Source: Lachnospiraceae bacterium OF09-6 (GTDB lineage Bacteria; Bacillota; Clostridia; Lachnospirales; Lachnospiraceae). From it: DNA of 64,000 nucleotides. A program made the translations under genes and the position numbers. The notes beneath the pieces are model-generated. The model had not been told where the DNA came from, searched no databases, and worked only from the letters and a program-made list of their open reading frames with translations. The DNA is taken from contig QUMM01000002.1 of assembly GCA_003435055.1 (NCBI GenBank), positions 185,447-249,446 on the forward strand. The letters are read 5' to 3'. This document shows, one piece after another, positions 57,086-64,000 of the stretch (position 1 is its first letter; the number at the start of each line of letters is the position of its first letter).

Positions 57086-58774
57086 ATGGGATACAAGTCA
57101 GACATCGAGATTGCACAGGAGACTACAATGGCTCCAATCACAGAAATTGCAGAAAAGGCCGGTATTGATGAGAAATATCTGGAACAATATGGTAAGTATA
57201 AAGCAAAAATCGACTATAATTTATTAAAAGAAAGTAATGCTCCAGATGGAAAACTGATTCTGGTAACGGCAATTAACCCAACACCAGCAGGAGAAGGAAA
57301 GACAACGACAACAGTTGGTCTTGCTGATGGTATGCAGAGACTGGGTAAGAAAGTTATGGTAGCACTTCGTGAACCATCCCTGGGACCTGTATTTGGTGTA
57401 AAAGGCGGAGCAGCAGGCGGTGGATATGCACAGGTAGTTCCAATGGAAGATATCAACCTTCATTTTACCGGTGACTTTCATGCAATCGGTGCTGCAAACA
57501 ACCTGCTGGCAGCAATGATTGATAATCACATTTTCCAGGGAAATGCACTGAACATTGATCCTAGAAAGATCACATGGAGAAGATGTGTGGATATGAATGA
57601 CCGTCAGTTGAGAAATGTTGTAGACGGACTTGGCGGAAAGACCAATGGTATGCCAAGAGAAGACGGATATGATATTACTGTTGCATCTGAGATCATGGCT
57701 GTTCTGTGTCTGGCAAGCGACATTACAGATCTGAAAAACAGACTGGCAAGAATCATTGTTGGTTATACATATGGTAAAGTAGCAGAACAGAAACCGGTAA
57801 CAGCTGGTGACCTGAATGCACAGGGTGCCATGGCAGCACTTCTGAAAGATGCTCTGAAACCGAATCTGGTTCAGACTCTGGAACACGTTCCAGCCATTGT
57901 TCATGGTGGACCATTTGCAAATATCGCACACGGATGTAACTCTGTAACAGCAACCAAGATGGCTCTGAAACTTGCTGATTATGCAATTACAGAAGCAGGA
58001 TTTGGTGCTGACCTGGGTGCTGAGAAGTTCCTGGATATTAAGTGCCGTATGGCTGGTTTAAAGCCAAGTGCAGTTGTTATCGTTGCTACTGTACGTGCAT
58101 TGAAATATAATGGTGGAGTACCAAAGGCAGAGCTGAATCATGAGAATCTGGAAGCACTGGAAAAAGGTCTTCCAAACCTGTTAAAGCATGTAAGCAATAT
58201 CACAAACGTATACAAGCTGCCGGCAGTGGTTGCTATTAATGCATTCCCAACAGATACCAAAGCAGAACTGGATCTGGTAGAGAAGAAATGTAAAGAACTG
58301 GGCGTTAACGTTGCGCTGTCTGAAGTATGGGCAAAGGGTGGCGAAGGCGGAATCGCACTGGCAGAAGAAGTACTGAGACTGGTAGAACAGCCTAACGATT
58401 TCACATATGCTTACGAACTGGAAGGAACCAGCATTGAAGATAAGCTGAATGCGATTGTTCAGAAGATCTATGGTGGAGACAGAGTTGTCCTGACAGCAAA
58501 TGCACAGAAGCAGGCAAAACAGCTGGAAGATATGGGATTTGGCAATTGCCCGATCTGTGTAGCTAAGACACAGTACAGTCTGACAGATGATCAGACAAAA
58601 CTGGGAGCACCGACTGGATTTGAAGTAACTGTTCGTAATCTGAAGATCAGTGCAGGTGCAGGATTTATCGTAGCTCTTACCGGAGAGATTATGACAATGC
58701 CAGGTCTTCCAAAGGTACCGGCTGCAGAAAGAATTGATGTAGACGAGACAGGTAAGATTACGGGTCTGTTCTAA
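57086..58774 (+). CDS. fhs: Formate-tetrahydrofolate ligase
   Basis: 562 residues, complete. The P-loop [37 protein letters not shown] and [16 protein letters not shown] are family hallmarks. It forms 10-formyl-THF from formate, THF and ATP, for purines and in acetogens for the methyl branch of the Wood-Ljungdahl path. GGAGG lies 9 nt before the start. A THF riboswitch and strong promoter precede it, and a formate channel gene follows a terminator. Secure. Confidence 0.98.
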   Translation: MGYKSDIEIAQETTMAPITEIAEKAGIDEKYLEQYGKYKAKIDYNLLKESNAPDGKLILVTAINPTPAGEGKTTTTVGLADGMQRLGKKVMVALREPSLGPVFGVKGGAAGGGYAQVVPMEDINLHFTGDFHAIGAANNLLAAMIDNHIFQGNALNIDPRKITWRRCVDMNDRQLRNVVDGLGGKTNGMPREDGYDITVASEIMAVLCLASDITDLKNRLARIIVGYTYGKVAEQKPVTAGDLNAQGAMAALLKDALKPNLVQTLEHVPAIVHGGPFANIAHGCNSVTATKMALKLADYAITEAGFGADLGAEKFLDIKCRMAGLKPSAVVIVATVRALKYNGGVPKAELNHENLEALEKGLPNLLKHVSNITNVYKLPAVVAINAFPTDTKAELDLVEKKCKELGVNVALSEVWAKGGEGGIALAEEVLRLVEQPNDFTYAYELEGTSIEDKLNAIVQKIYGGDRVVLTANAQKQAKQLEDMGFGNCPICVAKTQYSLTDDQTKLGAPTGFEVTVRNLKISAGAGFIVALTGEIMTMPGLPKVPAAERIDVDETGKITGLF

Positions 58775-58800
58775 TTAAGTAAAATTAAAGACGGATAAAG

Positions 58801-58853
58801 ACAGGAAGGAGGCTGATTTCGTACTAAGGGAGGAAATCGGCCTTTTTCCTGTT
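58801..58853 (+). terminator. Terminator after fhs
   Basis: The inner stem AGGCTGATTTC (58810-58820) pairs with 58833-58843. The outer arms ACAGGAA and TTCCTGT flank T5. The stem is strong, so focA may need read-through or its own promoter. Confidence 0.85.
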
Positions 58854-58887
58854 CTCATAGTTTAAGGATGATGAGGGAGGATGCGAT

Positions 58888-59655
58888 ATGTTTAAAGAGG
58901 AATATCAGGCAGTGGGTAATGTAGCAAAGGGAAAAGTTGCTTTATTGGAAAAGAATCCACTGGCTTATGTGCTGGCTTCGATTCTTGCTGGCTTATATAT
59001 TGGATTTGGCAGTATTTTAATGGGGTTTGTGGGAGGATGCCTGATCGGACAGCCGGCACAGAAGCTGGTATGCGGTATTGTATTCTCAGTAGGTCTTTGT
59101 TTTGTAACGATGGCAGGCGCGGAATTGTTTACAGGTAACAATTTTGTGATGGCATCAGCCAGCATGCAGAATGCAGTCAGCTGGGGGCAGACTGTAAAAC
59201 TCTGGATCGTCTGTTATATTGGCAATCTGATTGGCTCCGTCATTGCATCAGCAATTTTTACCATGACCGGAATCTGTAGCAGCAATGAAGCAGTTGGGGA
59301 GTTTTTTGCAAATGCAGCAGCAGGAAAAATGGCAGGAACACCAGCTAATCTGTTTGCAAAAGCAATTCTCTGCAATATTCTGGTATGTATTGCAATCTGG
59401 TGCGGAACAAAGATGAAGTCAGAAGGCGCAAAGATGTTCATGAACTTCTGCTGTGTAGGAACTTTTGTAACCTGCGGATTTGAGCATAGCATTGCAAATA
59501 TGACATTTTTATCCATTGGCTTGATGAACCCAATGGGAAAAGCAATCACCATGGGTGGATTTTTCTATAACCTGGGTATTGTTACTCTTGGAAATATGGT
59601 AGGTGGAATCTTGTTTGTTGCTGTTCCTTATTATGTTATTTCCAGAGAAAAATAG
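58888..59655 (+). CDS. focA: Formate/nitrite channel (FNT family)
   Basis: 255 residues, six helices, with the FNT half-repeat motifs GFVGGCLIG and AGAELFTGNNF in the first half and CGFEHSIANMTF with the central-gate His in the second. FNT pentamers pass formate, nitrite or hydrosulfide. Adjacency to fhs favours formate. GGGAGG precedes the start. The length is slightly shorter than E. coli FocA because the N-terminus is brief. Confidence 0.92.
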   Translation: MFKEEYQAVGNVAKGKVALLEKNPLAYVLASILAGLYIGFGSILMGFVGGCLIGQPAQKLVCGIVFSVGLCFVTMAGAELFTGNNFVMASASMQNAVSWGQTVKLWIVCYIGNLIGSVIASAIFTMTGICSSNEAVGEFFANAAAGKMAGTPANLFAKAILCNILVCIAIWCGTKMKSEGAKMFMNFCCVGTFVTCGFEHSIANMTFLSIGLMNPMGKAITMGGFFYNLGIVTLGNMVGGILFVAVPYYVISREK

Positions 59656-59678
59656 TGAATAGTAACAAAAATAGATAC

Positions 59679-59724
59679 AAAGGATGTCGACTATGTAAAA
59701 CAGGGTTGAGACATCCTTTTTTTT
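59679..59724 (+). terminator. Terminator after focA
   Basis: AAAGGATGTC (59679-59688) pairs with GACATCCTTT (59710-59719), followed by a T run. The 3' arm overlaps the next promoter. Confidence 0.85.
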
Positions 59725-59734
59725 ATGGTATAAT
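59706..59734 (+). promoter_or_regulatory. Promoter nested in the focA terminator
   Basis: TTGAGA (59706-59711), a 17-bp spacer, and a perfect TATAAT (59729-59734). The -35 and spacer are made of terminator bases. Confidence 0.7.
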
Positions 59735-59781
59735 TCAAAGATAGGTTGTCACATATTGCAGATGAAACGGAGGATAAACCA

Positions 59782-60870
59782 TTGAAACGACCGAGAAAGA
59801 AATTATGTTGGCTGCTTTTGTGCATGATGCTTTTCATAACAGGGATGAGGAGCCAGATCAGTGCGGCTTCGCTGGAAAATGTGCTGAAGGCACCAAAGGC
59901 GGCAGCGGGAAAACTGGTGACTGATAAAAAAGGAGTGCGGTATTATAATTCTGGAAGTAAAACCTATACAAAAAATAAGTGGGTGAAGGTCAGGGGAAAG
60001 ATCTATTATTTTACTTCAAACGGATATGCGAAGACCGGATGGAAAACATATCATAAAAAAAGATATTATTTCAATAAAAAAGGAAAGCTGGCAACTGGCT
60101 GGCAGACAATTGGCAGAAAAAAGTATTATCTTTGGAAAAATAAAGCAGACTTATCTGGCAGTGCGGCAACCGGAAAAGTGAAGATGTCTACAGGATGGTA
60201 TTATTTTTCCGGAACAGGCGTTATGCAGACTGGCTGGAATAAGATCGGAGGTTCCTGGTATTACTTTTCACCAGTTACCGGTAAGATGGCGGTAAATACC
60301 ACCATAGGAAATTATAAAGTAGATAAAAATGGAAAAAGAGTAAACGCTGTATCTGATAAGACAACAGATACAGCACCAAAGAAAAGCGGAAAAGTAGATT
60401 ACTGGGTAGGCGATTCAAGGACAGTAGGACTGGGTATTTCCATGGGAATCAGTAAAAAGTGTATTGCAAAAGTGGGAGAAGGACATAACTGGTATCTTAC
60501 AACAGCGGAAAAAAAGCTGAAAAAGGCACTGAAGAAAAATCCAAAAGCTACAGTGGTTCTGAATTTTGGTGTAAATGACCACGTGAATATTACAAAATAC
60601 ATAAACAGCTATAAGAAACTTTTAAAAGCTTATCCGGAAGCCAATATTTACTTCATGTCAGTGAATCCGATTGATTCCAAATATACTGCAGGATATGTAA
60701 GCAATGCAAAGATTAACAGTTTTAATAAAAAACTGAAAGCTGCATTTCCACAGAGATACATTGATGTGAATTCTTATCTGAAGAAAAAAAGGTTCAAGAC
60801 AGTGGATGGTCTGCATTATACGGCTGCAACTTATAAGAAAATATATAACTATGTTCTTTCAAAAGTGTAA
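59782..60870 (+). CDS. Secreted SGNH/GDSL hydrolase with wall-binding repeats
   Basis: 362 residues from TTG 59782, with GGAGG at 8-nt spacing. An earlier TTG (59746) lacks such a site. This start gives a proper signal peptide, MKRPRKKLCWLLLCMMLF. Repeats follow (about 45-190) of the KTGWKTYHKKRYYFNKKG type, as in the transpeptidase at 14982. The C-terminal SGNH domain has block I GDSRTVGLG, block III FGVNDHVN and block V VDGLHYT with the catalytic His. It likely deacylates a wall or surface glycan; the substrate is not known. Confidence 0.9.
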   Translation: MKRPRKKLCWLLLCMMLFITGMRSQISAASLENVLKAPKAAAGKLVTDKKGVRYYNSGSKTYTKNKWVKVRGKIYYFTSNGYAKTGWKTYHKKRYYFNKKGKLATGWQTIGRKKYYLWKNKADLSGSAATGKVKMSTGWYYFSGTGVMQTGWNKIGGSWYYFSPVTGKMAVNTTIGNYKVDKNGKRVNAVSDKTTDTAPKKSGKVDYWVGDSRTVGLGISMGISKKCIAKVGEGHNWYLTTAEKKLKKALKKNPKATVVLNFGVNDHVNITKYINSYKKLLKAYPEANIYFMSVNPIDSKYTAGYVSNAKINSFNKKLKAAFPQRYIDVNSYLKKKRFKTVDGLHYTAATYKKIYNYVLSKV

Positions 60871-60908
60871 AAAGGCTGAAAAATGGCTGAAAAATAAAGA
60901 AAAAAGAG

Positions 60909-60937
60909 TTGACACGGGGAAATTCGTATAATATAAT
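60909..60937 (+). promoter_or_regulatory. Promoter of rplM-rpsI
   Basis: Perfect TTGACA (60909-60914), a 17-bp spacer, and perfect TATAAT (60932-60937). Confidence 0.93.
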
Positions 60938-61056
60938 AGACCAGTGTGACAAAGAATGTTAACGCCAAGCCAAAGCCCCGGTAACGGTGTTTAACGATAG
61001 AGCAGGTGATGTAACTTTCCAGCATTGCCAGGTTAATTATTTAAGGAGGAAAACCA
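60938..61056 (+). promoter_or_regulatory. Structured rplM leader
   Basis: About 115 nt of GC-mixed leader contain pairing segments (TTAACGCC near 60959 with GGTGTTTA near 60985, and a second helix around AGCAGGTGATG). L13 leaders with autoregulatory structure are known in Firmicutes. I cannot confirm a match to that class by eye. Confidence 0.45.
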
Positions 61057-61485
61057 ATGAAAACATTTATGGCTAGCCCATCAACAATTGACAGAAAATG
61101 GTACGTAGTTGATGCTACAGGATGTACATTAGGACGTCTGTCTTCAGAAGTAGCAAAAGTATTACGTGGAAAAAATAAAGCAATCTTTACACCGCATATC
61201 GATACAGGTGATTATGTAATCGTCATCAACGCTGATAAGATCAAAGTAACAGGTAAGAAACTTGATCAGAAGATTTACTATCATCATTCAGATTATGTAG
61301 GCGGAATGAAAGAAACCACCTTACGTGAAATGTTAAACAAGAAACCGGAAAGAGTCATTGAACTGGCTGTTAAGGGAATGCTTCCAAAAGGACCTCTTGG
61401 AAGACAGATGATGACAAAACTTCATGTATACGCTGGTGCAGAGCACGGACACGAAGCTCAGAAACCAGAAGTATTAACATTTTAA
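61057..61485 (+). CDS. rplM: 50S ribosomal protein L13
   Basis: 142 residues, complete. [30 protein letters not shown] and [17 protein letters not shown] are L13 hallmarks. AAGGAGG precedes the ATG. It is cotranscribed with rpsI 17 nt downstream, the universal pairing. Confidence 0.98.
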   Translation: MKTFMASPSTIDRKWYVVDATGCTLGRLSSEVAKVLRGKNKAIFTPHIDTGDYVIVINADKIKVTGKKLDQKIYYHHSDYVGGMKETTLREMLNKKPERVIELAVKGMLPKGPLGRQMMTKLHVYAGAEHGHEAQKPEVLTF

Positions 61486-61502
61486 GAAGGAGGTAAATGA
61501 CA

Positions 61503-61892
61503 TTGGCTACTAAATATTACGGAACCGGAAGAAGAAAAAAATCTATCGCAAGAGTATACCTTGTACCGGGTACAGGTAAGATCACAATCAATAAAAGAGA
61601 TATCGATGAGTACCTTGGACTGGAAACACTGAAAGTTATCGTTCGCCAGCCACTGGTAGCTACAGAGACAACAGATAAATTTGACGTTTTAGTAAACGTT
61701 CATGGTGGTGGTACAACAGGACAGGCTGGTGCTATCAGACATGGTATTTCCAGAGCATTACTTCAGGCAGATGCTGATTACAGACCAGTTCTGAAGAAAG
61801 CAGGATTCTTAACACGTGACCCACGTATGAAAGAACGTAAGAAATACGGTCTCAAAGCAGCTCGTCGCGCTCCGCAGTTCAGCAAACGATAA
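61503..61892 (+). CDS. rpsI: 30S ribosomal protein S9
   Basis: 129 residues from TTG 61503, giving the family start [18 protein letters not shown] at 9 nt from AAGGAGG. ATG 61497 is in frame but only 3 nt from that site, so it is less likely. The C-terminus [17 protein letters not shown] is the conserved tail that reaches the decoding centre. Confidence 0.97.
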   Translation: MATKYYGTGRRKKSIARVYLVPGTGKITINKRDIDEYLGLETLKVIVRQPLVATETTDKFDVLVNVHGGGTTGQAGAIRHGISRALLQADADYRPVLKKAGFLTRDPRMKERKKYGLKAARRAPQFSKR

Positions 61893-61923
61893 TCGACTGC
61901 TCAGACTATATCAAAAGATTTAC

Positions 61924-61958
61924 AAAACCCCGGAAAATCAAGGTTTTCCGGGATTTTC
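61924..61958 (+). terminator. Terminator after rpsI
   Basis: CCCGGAAAA (61929-61937) pairs with TTTTCCGGG (61944-61952), then ATTTTC. Confidence 0.85.
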
Positions 61959-62025
61959 TTATACCAAAACGGGCTGATATAGTTTGACTTGATTTGACCA
62001 AACGAGAGCCGTTTTCACTGGAGTT

Positions 62026-62100
62026 TTAGTGGTTAAATATAGGACAACCGGCAAAAATGGGGTCAAAAAACGGCCTTAGTGGTTAAAAAATAGGACAACC
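62026..62100. repeat. Two direct copies of a 24-bp motif
   Basis: TTAGTGGTTAAATATAGGAC plus ACC (62026-62049) recurs as a near copy with one extra A at 62076-62100. This lies in about 580 nt without genes between rpsI and the parA remnant. The origin is unknown; the end of a vanished mobile element is possible. Confidence 0.7.
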
Positions 62101-62211
62101 AGAGAGCAATTTCGAGGGTATTTTTGATGGGGATTTTGGCACTCTCAGACACCGGATTTTTCGCTGAAGGGTTTGGCATAATCTGAACAATTAAATACGA
62201 TTCTAATGCAG

Positions 62212-62242
62212 GCACTCGGTAATAAATAACTGGGTGCTTTTT
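62212..62242 (+). terminator. Intrinsic terminator in the gene-free stretch
   Basis: GCACTCGGT (62212-62220) pairs with ACTGGGTGC (62229-62237), using two G-T pairs, then T5. There is no gene upstream of it, so it may end a lost gene or a small RNA. Confidence 0.65.
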
Positions 62243-62261
62243 GTCATGGCGAGGAGGAAAG

Positions 62262-62336
62262 TGACTATCGTGCTTGCACGAATAGTCATTTGACGACCGC
62301 TGATCAGTGTGAGATGCTCGGAGGGTATCTCACACT
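62262..62336. other. Two adjacent strong hairpins
   Basis: A 12-bp stem with one bulge (62262-62273 with 62276-62288) and a perfect 10-bp stem (62306-62315 with 62327-62336). Neither is followed by T. GAGGAGG lies just upstream at 62251 without a convincing ORF. Confidence 0.5.
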
Positions 62337-62369
62337 GAATTTCAGGGAAAAGATTCCGGCATTAGAAAG

Positions 62370-62406
62370 AGCCGTCACTTTATGATTTTGAAGTGGCGGC
62401 TTTTTC
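62370..62406 (+). terminator. Intrinsic terminator before the parA remnant
   Basis: AGCCGTCACTT (62370-62380) pairs with AAGTGGCGGCT (62391-62401), with one G-T pair, then TTTTC. Confidence 0.75.
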
Positions 62407-62439
62407 TATTTACGCGAGTAATGAGCCGGGCAGCTATGC

Positions 62440-62622
62440 TTGCATATCTATTCGGCGAATACCGCGATAATGAGATTGCTATCTCGTCCAGAAACAACAG
62501 CAACAATCAGAAACCTGTATCATGCAGAAGGCATTGACCTGATGCCTGCGGATATTCAGCTTTCCGGTATGGAGGTTTCTCTGGTAAACGCCATGAGCTG
62601 TGAAACGATTTTACGGCAATAT
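62440..62622 (+). pseudogene. ParA-family ATPase fragment
   Basis: Residues read from 62518 to 62622 (HAEGIDLMPADIQLSGMEV, then SLVNAMSCETILRQY) match the internal part of ParA/Soj partition ATPases of plasmids and conjugative elements. The Walker A region and everything after this segment are missing. The frame continues briefly into IS66 sequence out of frame. No start codon or ribosome site is convincing. It is a leftover of a mobile element. Confidence 0.75.
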
Positions 62623-63378
62623 GAAACGGAAACTGTTTGGCATTTCCAGCGAGAAACTTCCCAAAGCAGACAGGACAGCGGATGAAGAACTGGAAACAGA
62701 GCCTACCAGATCAACGGAAGTGAAAGCACACACCCGTACGTCAAAGCCCAAATCGGTACGTAAGGATCTGTATGAATCCCTGCCCATTAAAAGGGTAGAC
62801 TGTATAGTCCCGGAAGAGATGCGGTTCTGCCCGGACTGTAACACACCGATGGTACACATGGGATACTCGTTTGTCCGCGAGGAGCTTCATATCATTCCGG
62901 CAAAGGTCTGCCGGATCCAGTATTATCAGGAAAAACTGAAGTGTCCTGCATGCGAAGATGAAGGTGACACCACCATTCTTGCAGCCCGTACACCGTCTGC
63001 ACTGCTGAAGCACAGCCCTGCATCCCCGGATATGGTTGCGGAAGTCATGTACCAGAAAGTTTTTATGGACCTGCCGTTTTACCGGCAGGAAAAATACTGG
63101 AAGCAGCTTGGCGTACCACTTCCCCGGGAAAAAGCTGCGAACTGGTTCAATACCTGTGCGCTGGAATATCTGGAGCCTGTGTACCAGCTGCTGCATAAGC
63201 GGCTGCTTGAGCGTGAAGTAATCCATGCGAATGAAGTACCCTGCTAGGTGCTGCATGAAGAGGGAAAAGATGCTTCTTCAAAATCCTATATCTGGGTATA
63301 CCTCACGGGAACGGACAGTCTGCCTAAGATCGTCCTGTATGATTATAAACTAGGACGCAGCGGGGCTTATCCTGCTGA
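62620..63378 (+). pseudogene. IS66-family transposase (TnpC) fragment
   Basis: The frame beginning near 62600 reads KRKLFGISSEKLPKAD, then the IS66 zinc-binding part with CPDC and CPAC, then DLPFYRQEKYWKQLGV and PREKAANWF typical of the IS66 transposase. The DDE start HADETP reads HANEVP, and a TAG stop at 63245-63247 replaces the expected CAG. Homology then continues (VLHEEGKDASSKSYIW, YDYKLGRSGAYPAE) to about 63378. Both ends are cut: parA on the left, yaaA on the right. No terminal repeats seen. Confidence 0.85.
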
Positions 63379-63889
63379 AATTGCATTTCAGTATATGGCA
63401 CCATCTGTGTTTGAAAACCGGCAGTTTGATTATATACAAAATCATTTGAGGATACTGTCTGCGTTTTATGGTGTTCTAAAACCGATGGATGGTGTAACGC
63501 CTTATCGCCTGGAGATGCAGGCGAAAGCCGAAATCGAAGATACAAAAAATCTATATGATTACTGGGGTGAAAGATTATATCGTTCAGAGATCGACGATGA
63601 CAGGGTTATGATTAATCTTGCATCAAAAGAATACTCGAAATGTATAGAAAAATATCTGTCAGATAAAGACAAATATATTACGGTTACATTTTGTGAACAA
63701 TCAGGGGATAAATTGGTAACAAAAGGTACATATGCCAAGATGGCTCGTGGTGAGATGGTCAGATATATGGCAGAAAAAGAAATTGAAAATCCGACAGATA
63801 TACAAAAGTTTGACAGACTTAGATATATCTTCAGAGGAGACTTATCATCTGAATCGGGATATGTTTTTGAACGAAAAATTATGAAATAA
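63379..63889 (+). pseudogene. yaaA: YaaA (peroxide stress, UPF0246) C-terminal fragment
   Basis: From about IAFQYMAPSVF onward the reading matches the last two thirds of YaaA: HLRILSAFYGVLKPMDGV, PYRLEMQAK, NLYDYWGERLY, INLASKEYSK and TYAKMARGEMVRYMAE. The normal N-terminus of roughly 80 residues is missing, replaced in frame by IS66 sequence. YaaA lowers free iron during peroxide stress in E. coli. With the upstream TAG and no good start, it is probably not expressed as a working protein. Confidence 0.82.
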
Positions 63890-63933
63890 GATTGTGCTAA
63901 AAAGAGATATTTACTAAGTGCTATTACATTTTT

Positions 63934-63956
63934 AAAATAGTAATTATTACTATTTT
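63934..63956. promoter_or_regulatory. Perfect 23-bp palindrome, operator-like
   Basis: AAAATAGTAA (63934-63943) and TTACTATTTT (63947-63956) flank TTA. It ends 3 nt before the -35 box of the next promoter. The TAGTAAT-N-ATTACTA core loosely resembles Fur/PerR-type 7-1-7 boxes. Confidence 0.6.
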
Positions 63957-63959
63957 GTA

Positions 63960-63988
63960 TTGACATTTTCAAACTTCTGACATATACT
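63960..63988 (+). promoter_or_regulatory. Promoter reading out of the window
   Basis: Perfect TTGACA (63960-63965), a 17-bp spacer, and TATACT (63983-63988). The gene it serves lies beyond the window end. Confidence 0.8.
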
Positions 63989-64000
63989 TCTAATTAAGAA

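Noticed and set aside
63379..63889. A complete functional gene continuing from the IS66 frame
   Set aside because: The shared frame is accidental: residues switch abruptly from IS66 to YaaA family sequence, the YaaA N-terminus is absent and a TAG precedes it.

Overview
The window looks like chromosome of a Lachnospiraceae member (Clostridia, Firmicutes), possibly Blautia-like. The evidence is moderate GC, strong AGGAGG-type ribosome binding sites, sigma-A promoters with 17-bp spacers, a THF riboswitch, formate-tetrahydrofolate ligase beside a formate channel, ribitol-phosphate polymer genes and KxGWxxxxGxxYYF-type wall-binding repeats. The family call is firm; the genus is inference.

Layout. 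1-1790: lipoprotein plus a metal-handling membrane fusion. 1905-6739: uvrB-uvrA. 7087-14916: mreB, recD2, comF, two uncharacterised membrane proteins, cdaA-cdaR (cyclic-di-AMP) and an HPr-like protein. 14982-16316 (minus): L,D-transpeptidase with wall-binding repeats. 16499-46278: about 30 kb of cell-surface polymer genes. These comprise two lipid-linked initiating sugar transferases, three CDP-polyol phosphotransferases, tarI/tarJ for CDP-ribitol, a GtrB/CsbB-like transferase, rfbD, a Wzm/Wzt ABC exporter, a very large methyltransferase/kinase-like/glycosyltransferase fusion, several family-2 glycosyltransferases, a YfhO-like GT-C protein, a sugar aminotransferase and an LCP ligase. 46347-50477: HtrA-like protease, ClpX-family ATPase and an RpoD-family sigma factor. 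50550-55855: zinc-knuckle lipoprotein, a 58-residue small ORF, rhodanese, rRNA methyltransferase, papain-like protease, rdgB and a phosphodiesterase. 56016-56671: seven tRNAs. 56825-59655: riboswitch-controlled fhs and focA. 59782-61892: SGNH hydrolase with wall-binding repeats, then rplM-rpsI. 61893-64000: gene-poor, hairpin-rich DNA and a chimera of parA, IS66 and yaaA fragments.

How it works together. The surface locus encodes ribitol-phosphate supply, polyol-phosphate polymerisation, rhamnose/amino-sugar chain assembly, ABC export with a carbohydrate-recognising Wzt C-terminus, and LCP attachment. A WbdD-like methyltransferase/kinase module sits directly after Wzm-Wzt. This suggests that chain capping and export are coupled, as in some Gram-negative O-antigens, but here the module is fused to glycosyltransferases.

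Caution on sequence quality. Ten conserved reading-frame breaks in eight genes (mreB, recD2, cdaA, a GT2 gene, wzm, the fusion gene three times, htrA and rpoD) are each repaired by adding one C or G to an existing C or G run. A tRNA-Gln acceptor stem needs the same repair. This pattern points to systematic sequencing or consensus error rather than pseudogenes. I therefore annotate these as single genes and give each break position.
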